NCBI RefSeq assembly: GCF_003725995.1 | Contig: NZ_QIBX01000002.1 | Coordinates: 124,001 to 188,000 of the forward strand | Direction of reading: 5' to 3' | Origin: Slackia equolifaciens | GTDB lineage: Bacteria; Actinomycetota; Coriobacteriia; Coriobacteriales; Eggerthellaceae | DNA: 64,000 nucleotides | Part shown: positions 25,236-35,393 of the stretch, in pieces | Layout of the letters: each line of letters begins with the position of its first letter | Numbering within the stretch: the first letter of the stretch is position 1 | The notes under the pieces: model-generated | What the model was told of the DNA's origin: nothing | The model's database searches: none | Seen by the model: the letters and a program-made list of their open reading frames with translations, nothing else | Translations under genes and position numbers: made by a program

Positions 25236-26040
25236 TCATCCCCAAATCCCGCGTCAAGAAGCACCTGGAGAAAATGCGATTCCCTCGCCGCCCCTATCCG
25301 CACTCAAGATCTTGCGACAGAACCATCTCGCAGGGAAACGATGGCCGACCTATTGCGCCCACCCCATTACAGTTTGAGTCGCAGTTAATTCGATGTTCGG
25401 GACGACGGTCCAGGATGTCGGATTACGATTGGGGCAAGTCCATAGGGACTGCCGATCGGGCGCCCGCGGACGGCCCCCACAACGGCCGCGCTCAGCGATA
25501 CCCGCATGCCACCTCGCTGAAATAATTACGCTTAGCGATATTCGCCTCTCCCTTCGCGCTGAAAAAGGCACGTTTAGCGAGAATTGGGCCTCTTCATGCT
25601 GAAAAAGTTACGTTTAGCGAAAGCTCTTCCCCAGACAAATGAGGACCCCTTTGCAGCAAAGGCTTTGAACAACAGCCCCATCAGGCATTATTGGAATTCT
25701 CAATGAAAGCCGATGCAGCCACTCTTCCTTCGAACGCCCTTTCCATAACGCTAAACGCAACATTTTCAGCAAAAGACACCCTGAATCTCGCTAAACGCAA
25801 CTTTTTCAGCAAGGGATCGCCCAGGGCAAACCTGGACGTACGGCACGCGCCGTGGAGAACGAGAAAACGGCTCCATGTGTCGAAAAACACTCCACCGGCG
25901 GATGCGCTATCGCGTCCCGCCAAATACTTCACTTTCACGCCCGACCTTCTACGCGAGAGGGTGCGCCTGGACAGCCGCTCGCGGGAGACCGTTGCCGCCG
26001 CCCGCCCATATGCGCGCGAGGGTGCGCTCTGTGCCGATTG
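25236..26040. other. Gene-free stretch between the XRE pseudogene and xerD
   Basis: About 800 bases with no gene I can support. It contains the 23-bp repeat array (25516-25810) and degenerate copies of the xerD 3' end (25949-26092), both listed separately. The small frame at 25681-25938 on the minus strand overlaps the array and has no ribosome-binding site. Confidence 0.65.
25516..25810. repeat. Array of five 23-bp repeats in opposed orientation
   Basis: GCTGAAAAAGTTACGTTTAG plus CGA and variants occur at 25516-25538, 25558-25580 and 25598-25620 (plus) and at 25770-25748 and 25810-25788 (minus). Start-to-start distances are 42, 40 and, in the second arm, 40 bases, so spacers are 17-19 bases and differ from each other. 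The ends GCTgAA/TTtAGC give each unit partial dyad symmetry. Spacers are too short and the orientation is mixed, so it is not CRISPR. Confidence 0.85.
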
Positions 26041-26092
26041 CTATTCAGCCAGCTTTTTCGCCCCGCCCCTCTGCGCGCGAGGGTGCGCCGCC
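25949..26092. repeat. Degenerate direct repeats echoing the xerD 3' end
   Basis: CGCGAG[A/G]GGGTGCGC-type cores preceded by CGCCCG or CGCCCC occur near 25951, 26011 and 26072, about 60 bases apart. The third is inside xerD and encodes its AHPRAQ segment. The other two lie downstream of the xerD stop and read as similar but broken codons, so they look like decayed duplications of the gene end. Confidence 0.7.
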
Positions 26093-27018
26093 AGGTATTC
26101 CTCGCGAATATGGGCGCGGCTTACGTGGGTGTAAATCTGGGTGGTGGCGATATCGGAATGCCCCAGGATTTCCTGAATTGCGCGTAAGTCCGCCCCTCCC
26201 TCTAGCATGTGGGTGGCAAACGAATGACGCAACGTGTGCGGATGCAAATCCTCGATCCCCACGGCAAGCCCCGCATCGCGCACCAGCGCATGCACACTCT
26301 GACGAGATATGCGCCCGCCGCGTGCGTTGAGAAACACCGCCGAACATGCGCGCCTCGCATGCGCAGACAGCTCGGGACGCCCGGCATCAAGATACGCCGA
26401 AAGCGCTGCCTCTGCCATGCCGCCAATAGGCACCGCGCGCTCGCGCGACCCCTTTCCCATCACGCGCAACAGCCCCTCGTTCAGAAACACATCGGACGAA
26501 TCGAGTCCGCACAGCTCACTCACGCGCAAGCCGCAGCCATACAGAACCTCCAGCATGGCACGGTCGCGCAACCCCAGAGGACCGTCACGAAATGGCTGCG
26601 AGAGCAACGCATCCGCCTGGTCAACCGTGATAGCGTCGGGCAAGCGATCAGGGATTTTGGGCAGCGGCACCAAATCGGCTGGATTCGTACGGCAATACTC
26701 CTCGCGCACAAGAAACTTGCTGAACCCCTTCACCGCCGCCATGTGGCGCTCCACACTCGACGGCGCATATCCTCGCTGTTTGAGGTCTGCAGCGTACGCC
26801 TCCACGTGCTCATGGGTCACTTCGGCGAAATCGGATACTCCGCGCTCGCCAAGAAACGCGAGATAGTCCTCCAGGTCGTCAGCGTACGAATTCAGGGTCG
26901 CACGCGAAGACCCGCGCTCCACCGACAGATACGATAGATATTCGTCTCGAAACGCCAGAAGGCCCGACGCCGCGGCGCCGAGCCCTTCCGCCGTTTTCCT
27001 GAGCGACAGCCTTGCCAT
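26041..27018 (-). CDS. xerD: Tyrosine recombinase XerD/XerC
   Basis: Resolves chromosome dimers at dif at cell division. The 325-residue product has an N-terminal SAM-like core-binding domain ([34 protein letters not shown]) and the catalytic domain with all key residues. These are the Arg in [12 protein letters not shown], Lys in [12 protein letters not shown], His-x-x-Arg in [14 protein letters not shown], His in [15 protein letters not shown], and the nucleophile Tyr in that same stretch. XerC and XerD cannot be separated reliably by eye; the [18 protein letters not shown] block favours XerD. The ATG at 27018 matches family length; an ATG at 27078 would add 20 residues, and neither has a good Shine-Dalgarno. 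The extreme C-terminus is Ala/Lys-rich. Confidence 0.92.
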   Translation of the reverse strand: MARLSLRKTAEGLGAAASGLLAFRDEYLSYLSVERGSSRATLNSYADDLEDYLAFLGERGVSDFAEVTHEHVEAYAADLKQRGYAPSSVERHMAAVKGFSKFLVREEYCRTNPADLVPLPKIPDRLPDAITVDQADALLSQPFRDGPLGLRDRAMLEVLYGCGLRVSELCGLDSSDVFLNEGLLRVMGKGSRERAVPIGGMAEAALSAYLDAGRPELSAHARRACSAVFLNARGGRISRQSVHALVRDAGLAVGIEDLHPHTLRHSFATHMLEGGADLRAIQEILGHSDIATTQIYTHVSRAHIREEYLAAHPRAQRGGAKKLAE

Positions 27019-27148
27019 GTAGATCCATACCGTCCCTTGCCAAAGGCGGCCTAGCGCGCCCGCCCCGTGTGGCCCCATTCATCGAACGCACCATACCACG
27101 AACGGCGAAGCGGAGCATACCGGGGCACAAGGAGAATAGCACACGCCT

Positions 27149-28913
<1,765 letters not shown>

Positions 28914-28987
28914 GCGATGTCCTCCCCGCCCGCCGAGCTCCTCACATGCACACATATCGAAGTTGAGCAGCAATGCCTATACATAAA

Positions 28988-29058
28988 AAAACGCCTCGGA
29001 GCCCATGCGGCTCTTCGACGTTTCATCATTGTAGCTCACGACGCGACGCTCTCCTCAA
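28988..29058 (-). promoter_or_regulatory. pyrG leader: promoter followed at once by a terminator-like hairpin
   Basis: On the minus strand a TACAAT -10 (29033-29028) with a weak TTGAGG upstream is followed by an imperfect stem AAACGTCGAAGAGCC/GGCTCCGAGGCGTTT (29023-28989) and T7. The hairpin would form within the first 40 transcribed bases, then the pyrG start is about 230 bases on. This looks like an attenuator or a very short RNA unit. Unlike the Bacillus pyrG leader the transcript would not start with GGG, so the same reiterative mechanism is not supported. Confidence 0.55.
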
Positions 29059-29110
29059 GCGCTTTGCGAATTAACACAGGAGAAACCACCGCGTGCCGCA
29101 CACGCTAGGC

Positions 29111-29116
29111 TATAAT
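29111..29116 (+). promoter_or_regulatory. -10 box of the DUF1846 gene
   Basis: TATAAT at 29111-29116, about 70 bases before the start codon. No good -35 is visible. Confidence 0.55.
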
Positions 29117-29184
29117 CCCTCTGTTCGACATACGCCCAAAGACGGAACGCCCGTCTTGCATATCAGAAGGGGGCCGCCATACCC

Positions 29185-30666
29185 ATGCGCATCGGATTCG
29201 ACAACGACAAGTACATCGCCCTCCAGGCAGAGCACATCCGCGAACGCATCGGACAGTTCGGCGGCAAGCTGTACCTGGAATTCGGTGGCAAACTGTTCGA
29301 CGACCATCACGCCTCGCGCGTGCTGCCGGGATTTCAGCCCGACAGCAAGATTCGCATGCTCAAGCAGTTCGCTGATGACGTGGAAATCATCGTGGCCATC
29401 AACGCCAACGATATCGAGAAGAACAAGGTGCGCGGCGATCTGGGCATCACCTACGATGAGGACGCCCTGCGCCTTCTAGACATCTTCGCCAATATGGGCT
29501 TTGCCACCGCGGGCGTGGTAATCACCCGCTACCAAGACCAGCCCTCCGCCAAAGCGTTCCGCCGCAAGCTGGACTCCTTGGGCGTCAAAAGCTACCTGCA
29601 CTACCCTATTGCCGGATACCCCAACGATATGAGCACCATCGTGAGCGACGAGGGCTTCGGCAAGAACGAGTTCGTTGAAACCACCCGCCCGCTGGTAGTG
29701 GTAACCGCCCCCGGCCCCGGCTCGGGCAAGATGGCCACCTGTCTTTCTCAGCTCTATCATGAGCACAAGCGCGGTATCGAGGCCGGCTACGCGAAGTACG
29801 AGACCTTCCCCGTGTGGAACCTGCCGCTCAAGCATCCCGTGAACATTGCCTACGAGGCCGCAACGGTTGATTTGGACGACGCCAACGCCATCGACCCCTT
29901 CCATCTGGAGGCTTACGGCAAAACCACAGTGAACTACAACCGCGATATCGAGATTTTCCCCGTGCTCAAAACCATGCTCGACCGCATTCTGGGCGCGTGC
30001 CCCTACAAGTCGCCAACCGACATGGGCGTTAACATGGCGGGCCTCGCCATCTGCGACGACGACGCCTGCCGCGACGCCGCCAAGATGGAAATCGTGCGCC
30101 GTTACTTCCAGGCCGCAGTCGATGCTCGACGCACCGGCGTAGGCCAAGAGTTCGTCGAGCGCCTGGAGCTCCTGATGAACCAGGCGGGCGTGGATTCCAA
30201 CTTCTCGCCCGCACGCAAAGCCGCCCTTCTGAAGGAAGAGGCAACCGGCGCCCCCGCCGGCGCGATGGTTTTGCCCGACGGCCGCGTGGTCACGGGCAAA
30301 ACCTCCAACCTGCTGGGTGCGGCGTCATCGCTTCTGATGAACGCGCTCAAGGGCGTGGCCGACGTGGATGAGGACTTGTTCGTCATAAGCGACGAGGTGA
30401 TTGAGCCTATCTGCCGCCTGAAAACCGGCACGCTGCACGCCAACAACCCGCGTCTGCATTCCGACGAAACGCTCCTGGCGCTCTCGGTGAGCTCCGCCAC
30501 CGATCCCATGGCGAAAAAGCTCATTGACAACGCCGATAGGCTGCACGGCTGCGACGCGTTTTTCAGCGTGATCATCTCCGAGACCGACGAGAAGCTGTAT
30601 CGGACGCTGGGGATCAACGTTTGCTGCGAGCCCAAGTATGAAAAGCGGAGGTTCTTCCATAAGTAA
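29185..30666 (+). CDS. DUF1846 family protein
   Basis: The 493-residue product matches the DUF1846 family: it begins MRIGFDNDKYIALQAEHIRERI, has FGGKLFDDHHASRVLPGF, and a glycine loop VVVTAPGPGSGKMATCLSQLYHEH near residue 175 that resembles a nucleotide-binding loop. This is followed by KYETFPVWNLPLKHPVNIAYEAATVDL, and by the C-terminal VVTGKTSNLLGAASSLLMNALK and LHANNPRLHSDETLLALSVSSATDP. No transmembrane segment or signal peptide is seen. Members have been structurally characterised but the biological role is, to my knowledge, unsettled. The ATG at 29185 has AGAAGGGGG upstream. It is a single-gene unit ending in a very strong hairpin. One of few plus-strand genes here. Confidence 0.88.
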   Translation: MRIGFDNDKYIALQAEHIRERIGQFGGKLYLEFGGKLFDDHHASRVLPGFQPDSKIRMLKQFADDVEIIVAINANDIEKNKVRGDLGITYDEDALRLLDIFANMGFATAGVVITRYQDQPSAKAFRRKLDSLGVKSYLHYPIAGYPNDMSTIVSDEGFGKNEFVETTRPLVVVTAPGPGSGKMATCLSQLYHEHKRGIEAGYAKYETFPVWNLPLKHPVNIAYEAATVDLDDANAIDPFHLEAYGKTTVNYNRDIEIFPVLKTMLDRILGACPYKSPTDMGVNMAGLAICDDDACRDAAKMEIVRRYFQAAVDARRTGVGQEFVERLELLMNQAGVDSNFSPARKAALLKEEATGAPAGAMVLPDGRVVTGKTSNLLGAASSLLMNALKGVADVDEDLFVISDEVIEPICRLKTGTLHANNPRLHSDETLLALSVSSATDPMAKKLIDNADRLHGCDAFFSVIISETDEKLYRTLGINVCCEPKYEKRRFFHK

Positions 30667-30678
30667 CCCTCCGGGGGC

Positions 30679-30722
30679 AAAGGGGGAAGGGGCGAGGATG
30701 GTTCCTCGCCCCTTCCCCCTTT
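30679..30722 (+). terminator. Terminator hairpin with a perfect 20-bp stem
   Basis: AAAGGGGGAAGGGGCGAGGA (30679-30698) pairs perfectly with 30703-30722 across a 4-base TGGT loop. The inner 17 bp are identical to the hairpin after nifJ at 43912-43949. It lies 12 bases after the DUF1846 stop. Confidence 0.9.
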
Positions 30723-30731
30723 GGAGCCCCG

Positions 30732-30795
30732 GCGCGCTCTCGCGCGCAGAAGCCAGGGACTAAACACGCCACTGGCGTGTTTACTGCACCAGCCC
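30732..30795 (+). repeat. Dispersed two-hairpin repeat, copy C
   Basis: GCGCGC-TCTC-GCGCGC (30732-30747), AGAAGCCAGGGAC spacer, TAAACACGCCA/TGGCGTGTTTA arms around one C (30761-30783). The 3' tail (CTGCACCAGCCCGCG) is more diverged than in copies A and B, but both stems are intact through paired changes. Confidence 0.85.
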
Positions 30796-31124
30796 GCGTG
30801 AGACACCGGATGGTTGAGGCTTCATCGCCCACCGGGGGCGGCCTCGCTTCGCTGGCCGCCCGTTCGCGAGCGCGGTTGAGCTCGAAACGCCGCCAAACGC
30901 CTCTCTCTCGGTTCGCGCTTCGCGCCGCGCACGTTGCCTTTGGCTCGTGCACGGCGGAATTCGCTTCGCTCTTCCGCGGTTCGGCACGGAGCACTTTAAC
31001 AGCGGCAAGCCCTTCGCGACCAGCGCCAAGATGCCCAAATCATCACCGCACGTCCTGAGTGTCTTAGAGGCGCTGCCTTTACTACCGCCACAAACCGTCA
31101 ACCTCAAATCCAGCCAAAAACAAT
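30796..31124. other. Gene-free stretch before the nadK terminator
   Basis: GC-rich sequence with several short palindromic pieces (GGCGGCC-TCGCTTCGC-TGGCCGCC; GGTTCGCGCTTCGCGCC; GGAATTCGCTTCGCTCTTCC) but no frame with start signals or family resemblance. It may be the debris of further small repeats. Confidence 0.5.
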
Positions 31125-31174
31125 GAGGCCCGCCCTCGTCCCAATCGTGGACGCAAGGGCGGGCCTCGGTTTTT
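31125..31174 (-). terminator. Terminator of nadK
   Basis: GAGGCCCGCCCT/AGGGCGGGCCTC (31125-31136 with 31156-31167) forms a 12-bp stem with T-rich flanks on both strands; about 45 bases after the nadK stop. Confidence 0.88.
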
Positions 31175-31212
31175 GCGGGCACCTGTAATGCGAAGGCTGA
31201 TTCGCCTGCTTG

Positions 31213-32073
31213 CTAGTGCGCGATGTCCTTGAAGAAGGTTTCGGAGATGGCGCTGTAGAAGCCCTCGTTCTTGTATCGCAGCAGAATGGTGGGGTTGTGC
31301 GACTTGCGCACCAACACGCGATCGATGGGCTCGTCGAGGCTGATAAATTCGCCGTCTACGAAATAGCTCGCCTCGCGGCTTTCGGGGTTGCGAGACAGAT
31401 CGATCTCAACGATGTCGCTCGGATCGGTGACGATGGCGCGCGAGAGTAGCGAGTGCGGAGCCAGCGGCACAAGGATGAGGCCCTTGAAGTCGGGGGCGAC
31501 GAGCGGACCGCCGGCCGAAAGCGCATAGGCGGTCGAGCCCGTGGCCGAAGACACCACCAAGCCGTCGCCGCGCATATCCACAATATGGTTACCCGAGATT
31601 TCCAGGCCAAAATCGATGATGCGACCCAGCGCGCCGCGCGTAACGGAGAACTCGTTGAGCGCAAAGCGGCTCGCCACCACATTGCCCTCGGAGATCAAAT
31701 CGACATGAAGACTCGCGCGCTCCTCGCGCGTCACATCGCCGGCAAGCGCAGCCGCCACAATGGGCACAACGCCGTCTTCGCTTGAATTGACCAAGAACCC
31801 CAGATGTCCGAAATTGATACCCAGAATAGGCACGCGCGACTTACCCACCAAGCGGGCGGCGCGCAGAATGGTGCCGTCGCCACCAAGAGACACAACCATG
31901 TCAAACGCCGACATGTCGATATCGGCGCCGGTGCCCTGAATCGACTCGATGGACAGCGGCATAGAATCCAATTCCTGATGCCCCACTCCCTGCGAATCCA
32001 GATAGGTCGCCAGCAGCATCGACGCATCAATGGCCGCCGCGTTGGAGTTGTTGCGAATAATCAGGATGTTCAT
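31213..32073 (-). CDS. nadK: NAD kinase
   Basis: Phosphorylates NAD to NADP. The 286-residue product has the catalytic VVSLGGDGTILRAARL (GGDGT) near residue 65, ILGINFGHLGFL, the NAD-site FALNEFSVTRG, the glycine-rich VVSSATGSTAYALSAGGPLVAPDFKGLILVPLAPHSL and VDGEFISL. An in-frame start at 32088 exists, but the ATG at 32073 has GAGG at good spacing and fits the family. A TATAAT box at 32132-32127 on the minus strand gives a leader of about 45 bases. It is divergent from murJ. Confidence 0.97.
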   Translation of the reverse strand: MNILIIRNNSNAAAIDASMLLATYLDSQGVGHQELDSMPLSIESIQGTGADIDMSAFDMVVSLGGDGTILRAARLVGKSRVPILGINFGHLGFLVNSSEDGVVPIVAAALAGDVTREERASLHVDLISEGNVVASRFALNEFSVTRGALGRIIDFGLEISGNHIVDMRGDGLVVSSATGSTAYALSAGGPLVAPDFKGLILVPLAPHSLLSRAIVTDPSDIVEIDLSRNPESREASYFVDGEFISLDEPIDRVLVRKSHNPTILLRYKNEGFYSAISETFFKDIAH

Positions 32074-32126
32074 GATACCTCGTTTCAAAAGCCGTCGTCA
32101 GACGCTACTATGACGATAACTTTTGC

Positions 32127-32132
32127 ATTATA
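32127..32132 (-). promoter_or_regulatory. -10 box of nadK
   Basis: TATAAT on the minus strand in the 80-base region shared with divergent murJ; the two promoters must overlap or abut. Confidence 0.6.
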
Positions 32133-32153
32133 CCCAAACCCCGAAAGCGTAGT

Positions 32154-34232
32154 ATGAGCGCAAACCACATTTCCACATCAGAAGACTCTTCGCGCGATGC
32201 GCGCGCAACCCAGCCCGAGCCCGCATCCGACGCGTCCTCGATAGGTGGATCGGCCGCACTGATCAGTTTCTTCGTCATCATCTCTCGCATCACGGGCTTC
32301 GTGCGCACCTGGGCCATGGCATTCGCTCTCGGCTCCACCATGCTTGCAAGCTCCTACCAGGTGGCCAACAACCTTCCCAACATGCTCTACGAGATGGTAG
32401 TCGGCGGCATGCTGGTGACCGCCTTTCTGCCTGTGTACATGTCCGTCAAAAGCAAGCTCGGCGAACGCGGCGGTAACGAGTACGCGAGCAATCTCTTAAG
32501 CCTCACGGTAATCATCCTCGGCCTTGTCGCCCTTGTATGCACCTTGTTTGCCCCGGCGCTCATCTATACCCAAAGCTTCATGAGCGACCAGGGCACCATG
32601 GGCGACGCGATCTTCTTCTTCCGCTTTTTCGCGATGCAAATCGTGTTCTACGGCGTGTCGACCATCGTAAGCGGCCTGCTCAACGCCTCACGCGACTACC
32701 TGTGGAGCAGCGCGGCTCCCATCTTCAACAATGTGATCGTTGCCGCTACGTTCATCCTCTATGCCGTGGTCGCCCCAAGCGATGCCGAACTGGCCAAGCT
32801 CATCATCGCCATCGGCAACCCCCTGGGCGTGTTCATCCAGATGGCCATCCAGATTCCGGCGCTCAAACGCAACGGCATCCGCATTCGCCCCCATATCAAC
32901 CTCCACGACCCCGCGCTTCGCGAGACCCTCTCCATTGGCGTGCCCGCCGTCATCGTGATGGTGGCAGGCCTCATCATCGTGTCGGTCCAAAACGCGGCGG
33001 CATACGCCTACCTGGACAACGGCCCCTCGGTCATCTCGTATGCGCGCCTGTGGTTCACGCTCCCCTACGCGTTTCTCACGGTGCCCATCACCACTACGCT
33101 CTTCACCGAAATCGCCGATATGCAGACACGCGACGACATGGAGGGCTTCAAACGCGCCGTGGTATCGGGCAGCAACCAGATTCTGTTCTTCATGATCCCG
33201 TTTATGCTCTATCTGATAGTATTCGCCGAGCCCCTGGTTACGCTCTACCACATCGGCGCCTTCACTCAAGAGAACATCTCTCAGATAGCTATTTATCTAA
33301 TCGCACTCGCCACATCACTGCCCGTATACGGAGTGAACACCTACATGCAAAAGACGTTCTCCGCGCTTCGCTGCATGAAACAGTATGCGATCATGATGGT
33401 GGTGTCTGCCGCTATCCAAATCGCCTTCATCGCAGCCTTCCTGGCCCAAGCGGCGACGATCTCCCCCATGGTTGGCATGGCAAGCGTTGCGTTCAGCGAA
33501 ACCGTCTACTACCTTGTGCTCGACGTTGCATGCTTCGTGTTCCTGCGCGCAAGGCTCGGCAAGCTCGGCCTGGGAAGCCTCGCACGAGCCGTTGCCCTGT
33601 CGTTGGTCCTCGGCATACTGGGAGCCGGTATCGGCGCTGGAATCTCATGGGCGCTGCAAGGCACCATCGCGCCCTCCGACGGATCAATCATCCATGCTCT
33701 CATACGAATATTCTGCGGCGGCATTGTCGCACTTGTCGTCACGTTCGGCCTCGCGATAAAGCTGCGCTTACCCGAAGCGAGCTTCCTCATCAATGCCGTT
33801 GGCCGTTTCGCGGGCAAGCTGGGCCGCTCGAAAACTGCAACGCAGCCTGACGAGGATCTTTCCGCCGCGCCCGCCGATGCGTGGCGAGAAGGAGAGCAGC
33901 CCGTGGAGCTCGTCGGCGCGCCCAAAGATGCACGGCACTCGAATCGACGCGACCAAAGCCGAAGCGCCCTTGCCGAGTCGCGCGATTATGAGCCCAGCGC
34001 CCAACCCGAGGGAACCCGTGACACGGTTAGTAGTCGAATCGTTCGCGCGGCACACGCCAAGCAGTCCGAGCAACAGGTACAGGAGCTTGAGCGCAAGCTT
34101 GCCTCGGCGCGCCATGCCCGCGGAGCAGCCCCGAAGAGCGCCCCGAAGCACGCCAAGCAGCAAACGAGCCCGAGCGACGCCAAAATCGCCCGAGCCCGCC
34201 ACGCTCGTTCCACATCGGCCAACAATCGTTAG
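32154..34232 (+). CDS. murJ: Lipid II flippase MurJ (MviN) with a long basic tail
   Basis: MurJ moves lipid II across the membrane. Residues 30-545 contain about 14 membrane segments with MurJ signatures: SFFVIISRITGFVRTWAMAFALG, ASSYQVANNLPNMLYEMVVGGMLVTAFLPVY, SGLLNASRDYLWSSAAPIFNN, YARLWFTLPYAFLTVPITTTLFTEIAD and YGVNTYMQKTFSALRCMK. Residues 550-692 are a cytoplasmic tail rich in Arg, Ser, Ala, Gln and Lys (QQVQELERKLASARHARG), absent from E. coli MurJ (511 residues). The ATG at 32154 has only a weak Shine-Dalgarno. The gene is outside the dcw cluster. Confidence 0.92.
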   Translation: MSANHISTSEDSSRDARATQPEPASDASSIGGSAALISFFVIISRITGFVRTWAMAFALGSTMLASSYQVANNLPNMLYEMVVGGMLVTAFLPVYMSVKSKLGERGGNEYASNLLSLTVIILGLVALVCTLFAPALIYTQSFMSDQGTMGDAIFFFRFFAMQIVFYGVSTIVSGLLNASRDYLWSSAAPIFNNVIVAATFILYAVVAPSDAELAKLIIAIGNPLGVFIQMAIQIPALKRNGIRIRPHINLHDPALRETLSIGVPAVIVMVAGLIIVSVQNAAAYAYLDNGPSVISYARLWFTLPYAFLTVPITTTLFTEIADMQTRDDMEGFKRAVVSGSNQILFFMIPFMLYLIVFAEPLVTLYHIGAFTQENISQIAIYLIALATSLPVYGVNTYMQKTFSALRCMKQYAIMMVVSAAIQIAFIAAFLAQAATISPMVGMASVAFSETVYYLVLDVACFVFLRARLGKLGLGSLARAVALSLVLGILGAGIGAGISWALQGTIAPSDGSIIHALIRIFCGGIVALVVTFGLAIKLRLPEASFLINAVGRFAGKLGRSKTATQPDEDLSAAPADAWREGEQPVELVGAPKDARHSNRRDQSRSALAESRDYEPSAQPEGTRDTVSSRIVRAAHAKQSEQQVQELERKLASARHARGAAPKSAPKHAKQQTSPSDAKIARARHARSTSANNR

Positions 34233-34320
34233 CGCTGGTCTCGTGCGCCCCTGCTGGCTCCATGAGCCCTGATTAATGCGATCAGCGTCGTACGATGCCC
34301 GTGGCGCCCTCTGTCGCCAG

Positions 34321-34363
34321 CTGCCCGTGAGGAGCCCAGCACGACTGCCCTCCTCACGGGCAG
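34321..34363 (+). terminator. Hairpin between convergent murJ and map
   Basis: CTGCCCGTGAGGAG/CTCCTCACGGGCAG, a perfect 14-bp stem (34321-34334 with 34350-34363), lies in the convergent gap. No long T-run; it probably serves both genes. Confidence 0.7.
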
Positions 34364-34423
34364 TCACAGACAGCCAGCACCACCCGCAGCATGAAATACA
34401 GCATGGGGCATCTTCGCTGGCCT

Positions 34424-35197
34424 TTAATCAACCGGTCTCTTATGGTCCTCTTCGGTGGTAAGAATCACCGGCCCGTCCTCGGTGATGGCGACGGTCTTCT
34501 CGAAGTGAGCGCTCGGCTTGCCGTCGCGCGTAACCACGAGCCATCCGTCTGGCATCTGGCGCGTCTTCCGCGTGCCCATATTGATCATAGGCTCAATCGC
34601 CAGCACCATGCCCGCCTCAAGCAGAATGCCGCGATGACGATGCCCATAGTTGGGCACATTGGGCTCCTCATGCATGTTGCGCCCGATACCGTGCCCCACA
34701 TACTCGCGCACTACGCCATATCCGTGAGCCTCGGCAATCGACTGCACCGCATATCCGATATCGCCCAGACGGTTTCCCGGACGTGCAGCGTCGAGCCCTG
34801 CCCACATGCATTTCTCGGTCACGTCGAGCAGCTTCTGCACCTCGGGGGAAATCTTTCCCACGGGATATGTCCAGGCATTATCCCCTACCCAACCGTCAAC
34901 AGTGGCGCCGGTGTCGATCGAGATGATGTCTCCCTCCTGCAAAGCCACCTTCGCAGACGGAATCCCATGCACGATTTGCTCGTTGATGGAGGCGCAAATG
35001 CTGCCGGGGAACCCACCGTACCCCTTGAACGCAGGTATGCCGCCTTCAAGACGAATAAGCTCCTCGGCGTATTGATCAAGTTCGAGCGTGGTTACCCCAG
35101 GAGCAACCTTAGAGCCCACCTCACGCAGCACCTTTGCCGAAATGCGGCCTGCTTCCTTCATGGCTTCAATTTCGGCTTTTGATTTCCTGATAATCAT
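34424..35197 (-). CDS. map: Methionine aminopeptidase, type I
   Basis: Removes the initiator Met from nascent proteins. The 257-residue product has the pita-bread fold motifs: IEAMKEAGRISAKVLREV, GYGGFPGSICASINEQIVHGIP, ISIDTGATVDGWVGDNAWTYPVG (metal Asp pair), REYVGHGIGRNMHEEPNVPNYG (metal His), LEAGMVLAIEPMINMG (Glu) and SAHFEKTVAITEDGPVIL (second Glu). The frame extends upstream to 35299; the ATG at 35197 gives the usual N-terminus (MIIRKSKAEIEAMKEAG), though its Shine-Dalgarno (GGTAGGG) is very close. It faces murJ convergently. Confidence 0.95.
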   Translation of the reverse strand: MIIRKSKAEIEAMKEAGRISAKVLREVGSKVAPGVTTLELDQYAEELIRLEGGIPAFKGYGGFPGSICASINEQIVHGIPSAKVALQEGDIISIDTGATVDGWVGDNAWTYPVGKISPEVQKLLDVTEKCMWAGLDAARPGNRLGDIGYAVQSIAEAHGYGVVREYVGHGIGRNMHEEPNVPNYGHRHRGILLEAGMVLAIEPMINMGTRKTRQMPDGWLVVTRDGKPSAHFEKTVAITEDGPVILTTEEDHKRPVD

Positions 35198-35351
35198 CCC
35201 TACCAGCTTTCGTAACACGTCAGACATCTGCAGCAATGTATCTGAACTTCTAGCAAAGTGTATACAAGTGCAAACTGCATTTGACAGCCATTCTATCACG
35301 CTCTCGCTTCACGGATGCATTTGTTAGTATTGGCTTACTCATTGCAAAAAG

Positions 35352-35375
35352 AAAGACCCGCCAAAGCGAGCCTTT
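35352..35375 (-). terminator. Terminator of the rplKA operon
   Basis: On the minus strand AAAGGCTCGC and GGCGGGTCTTT pair (with two wobbles) across a 3-base loop, followed by CTTTTT. It starts about 20 bases after the rplA stop. Confidence 0.8.
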
Positions 35376-35393
35376 CAAGAAGGTAAGGTTTCG

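Noticed and set aside
25516-25810. CRISPR array candidate from evenly spaced 23-bp repeats
   Set aside because: Spacers are only 17-19 bases, copies are in both orientations, repeats differ at several positions, and no cas gene is present.
26041-27018. xerD as an integrase of a mobile element
   Set aside because: The sequence matches housekeeping Xer recombinases, it is next to pyrG, and no att-like direct repeats or phage genes flank it.
28988-29033. Bacillus-type CTP-sensing reiterative attenuator at pyrG
   Set aside because: The predicted transcript does not begin with GGG, which that mechanism requires; only the hairpin is comparable.
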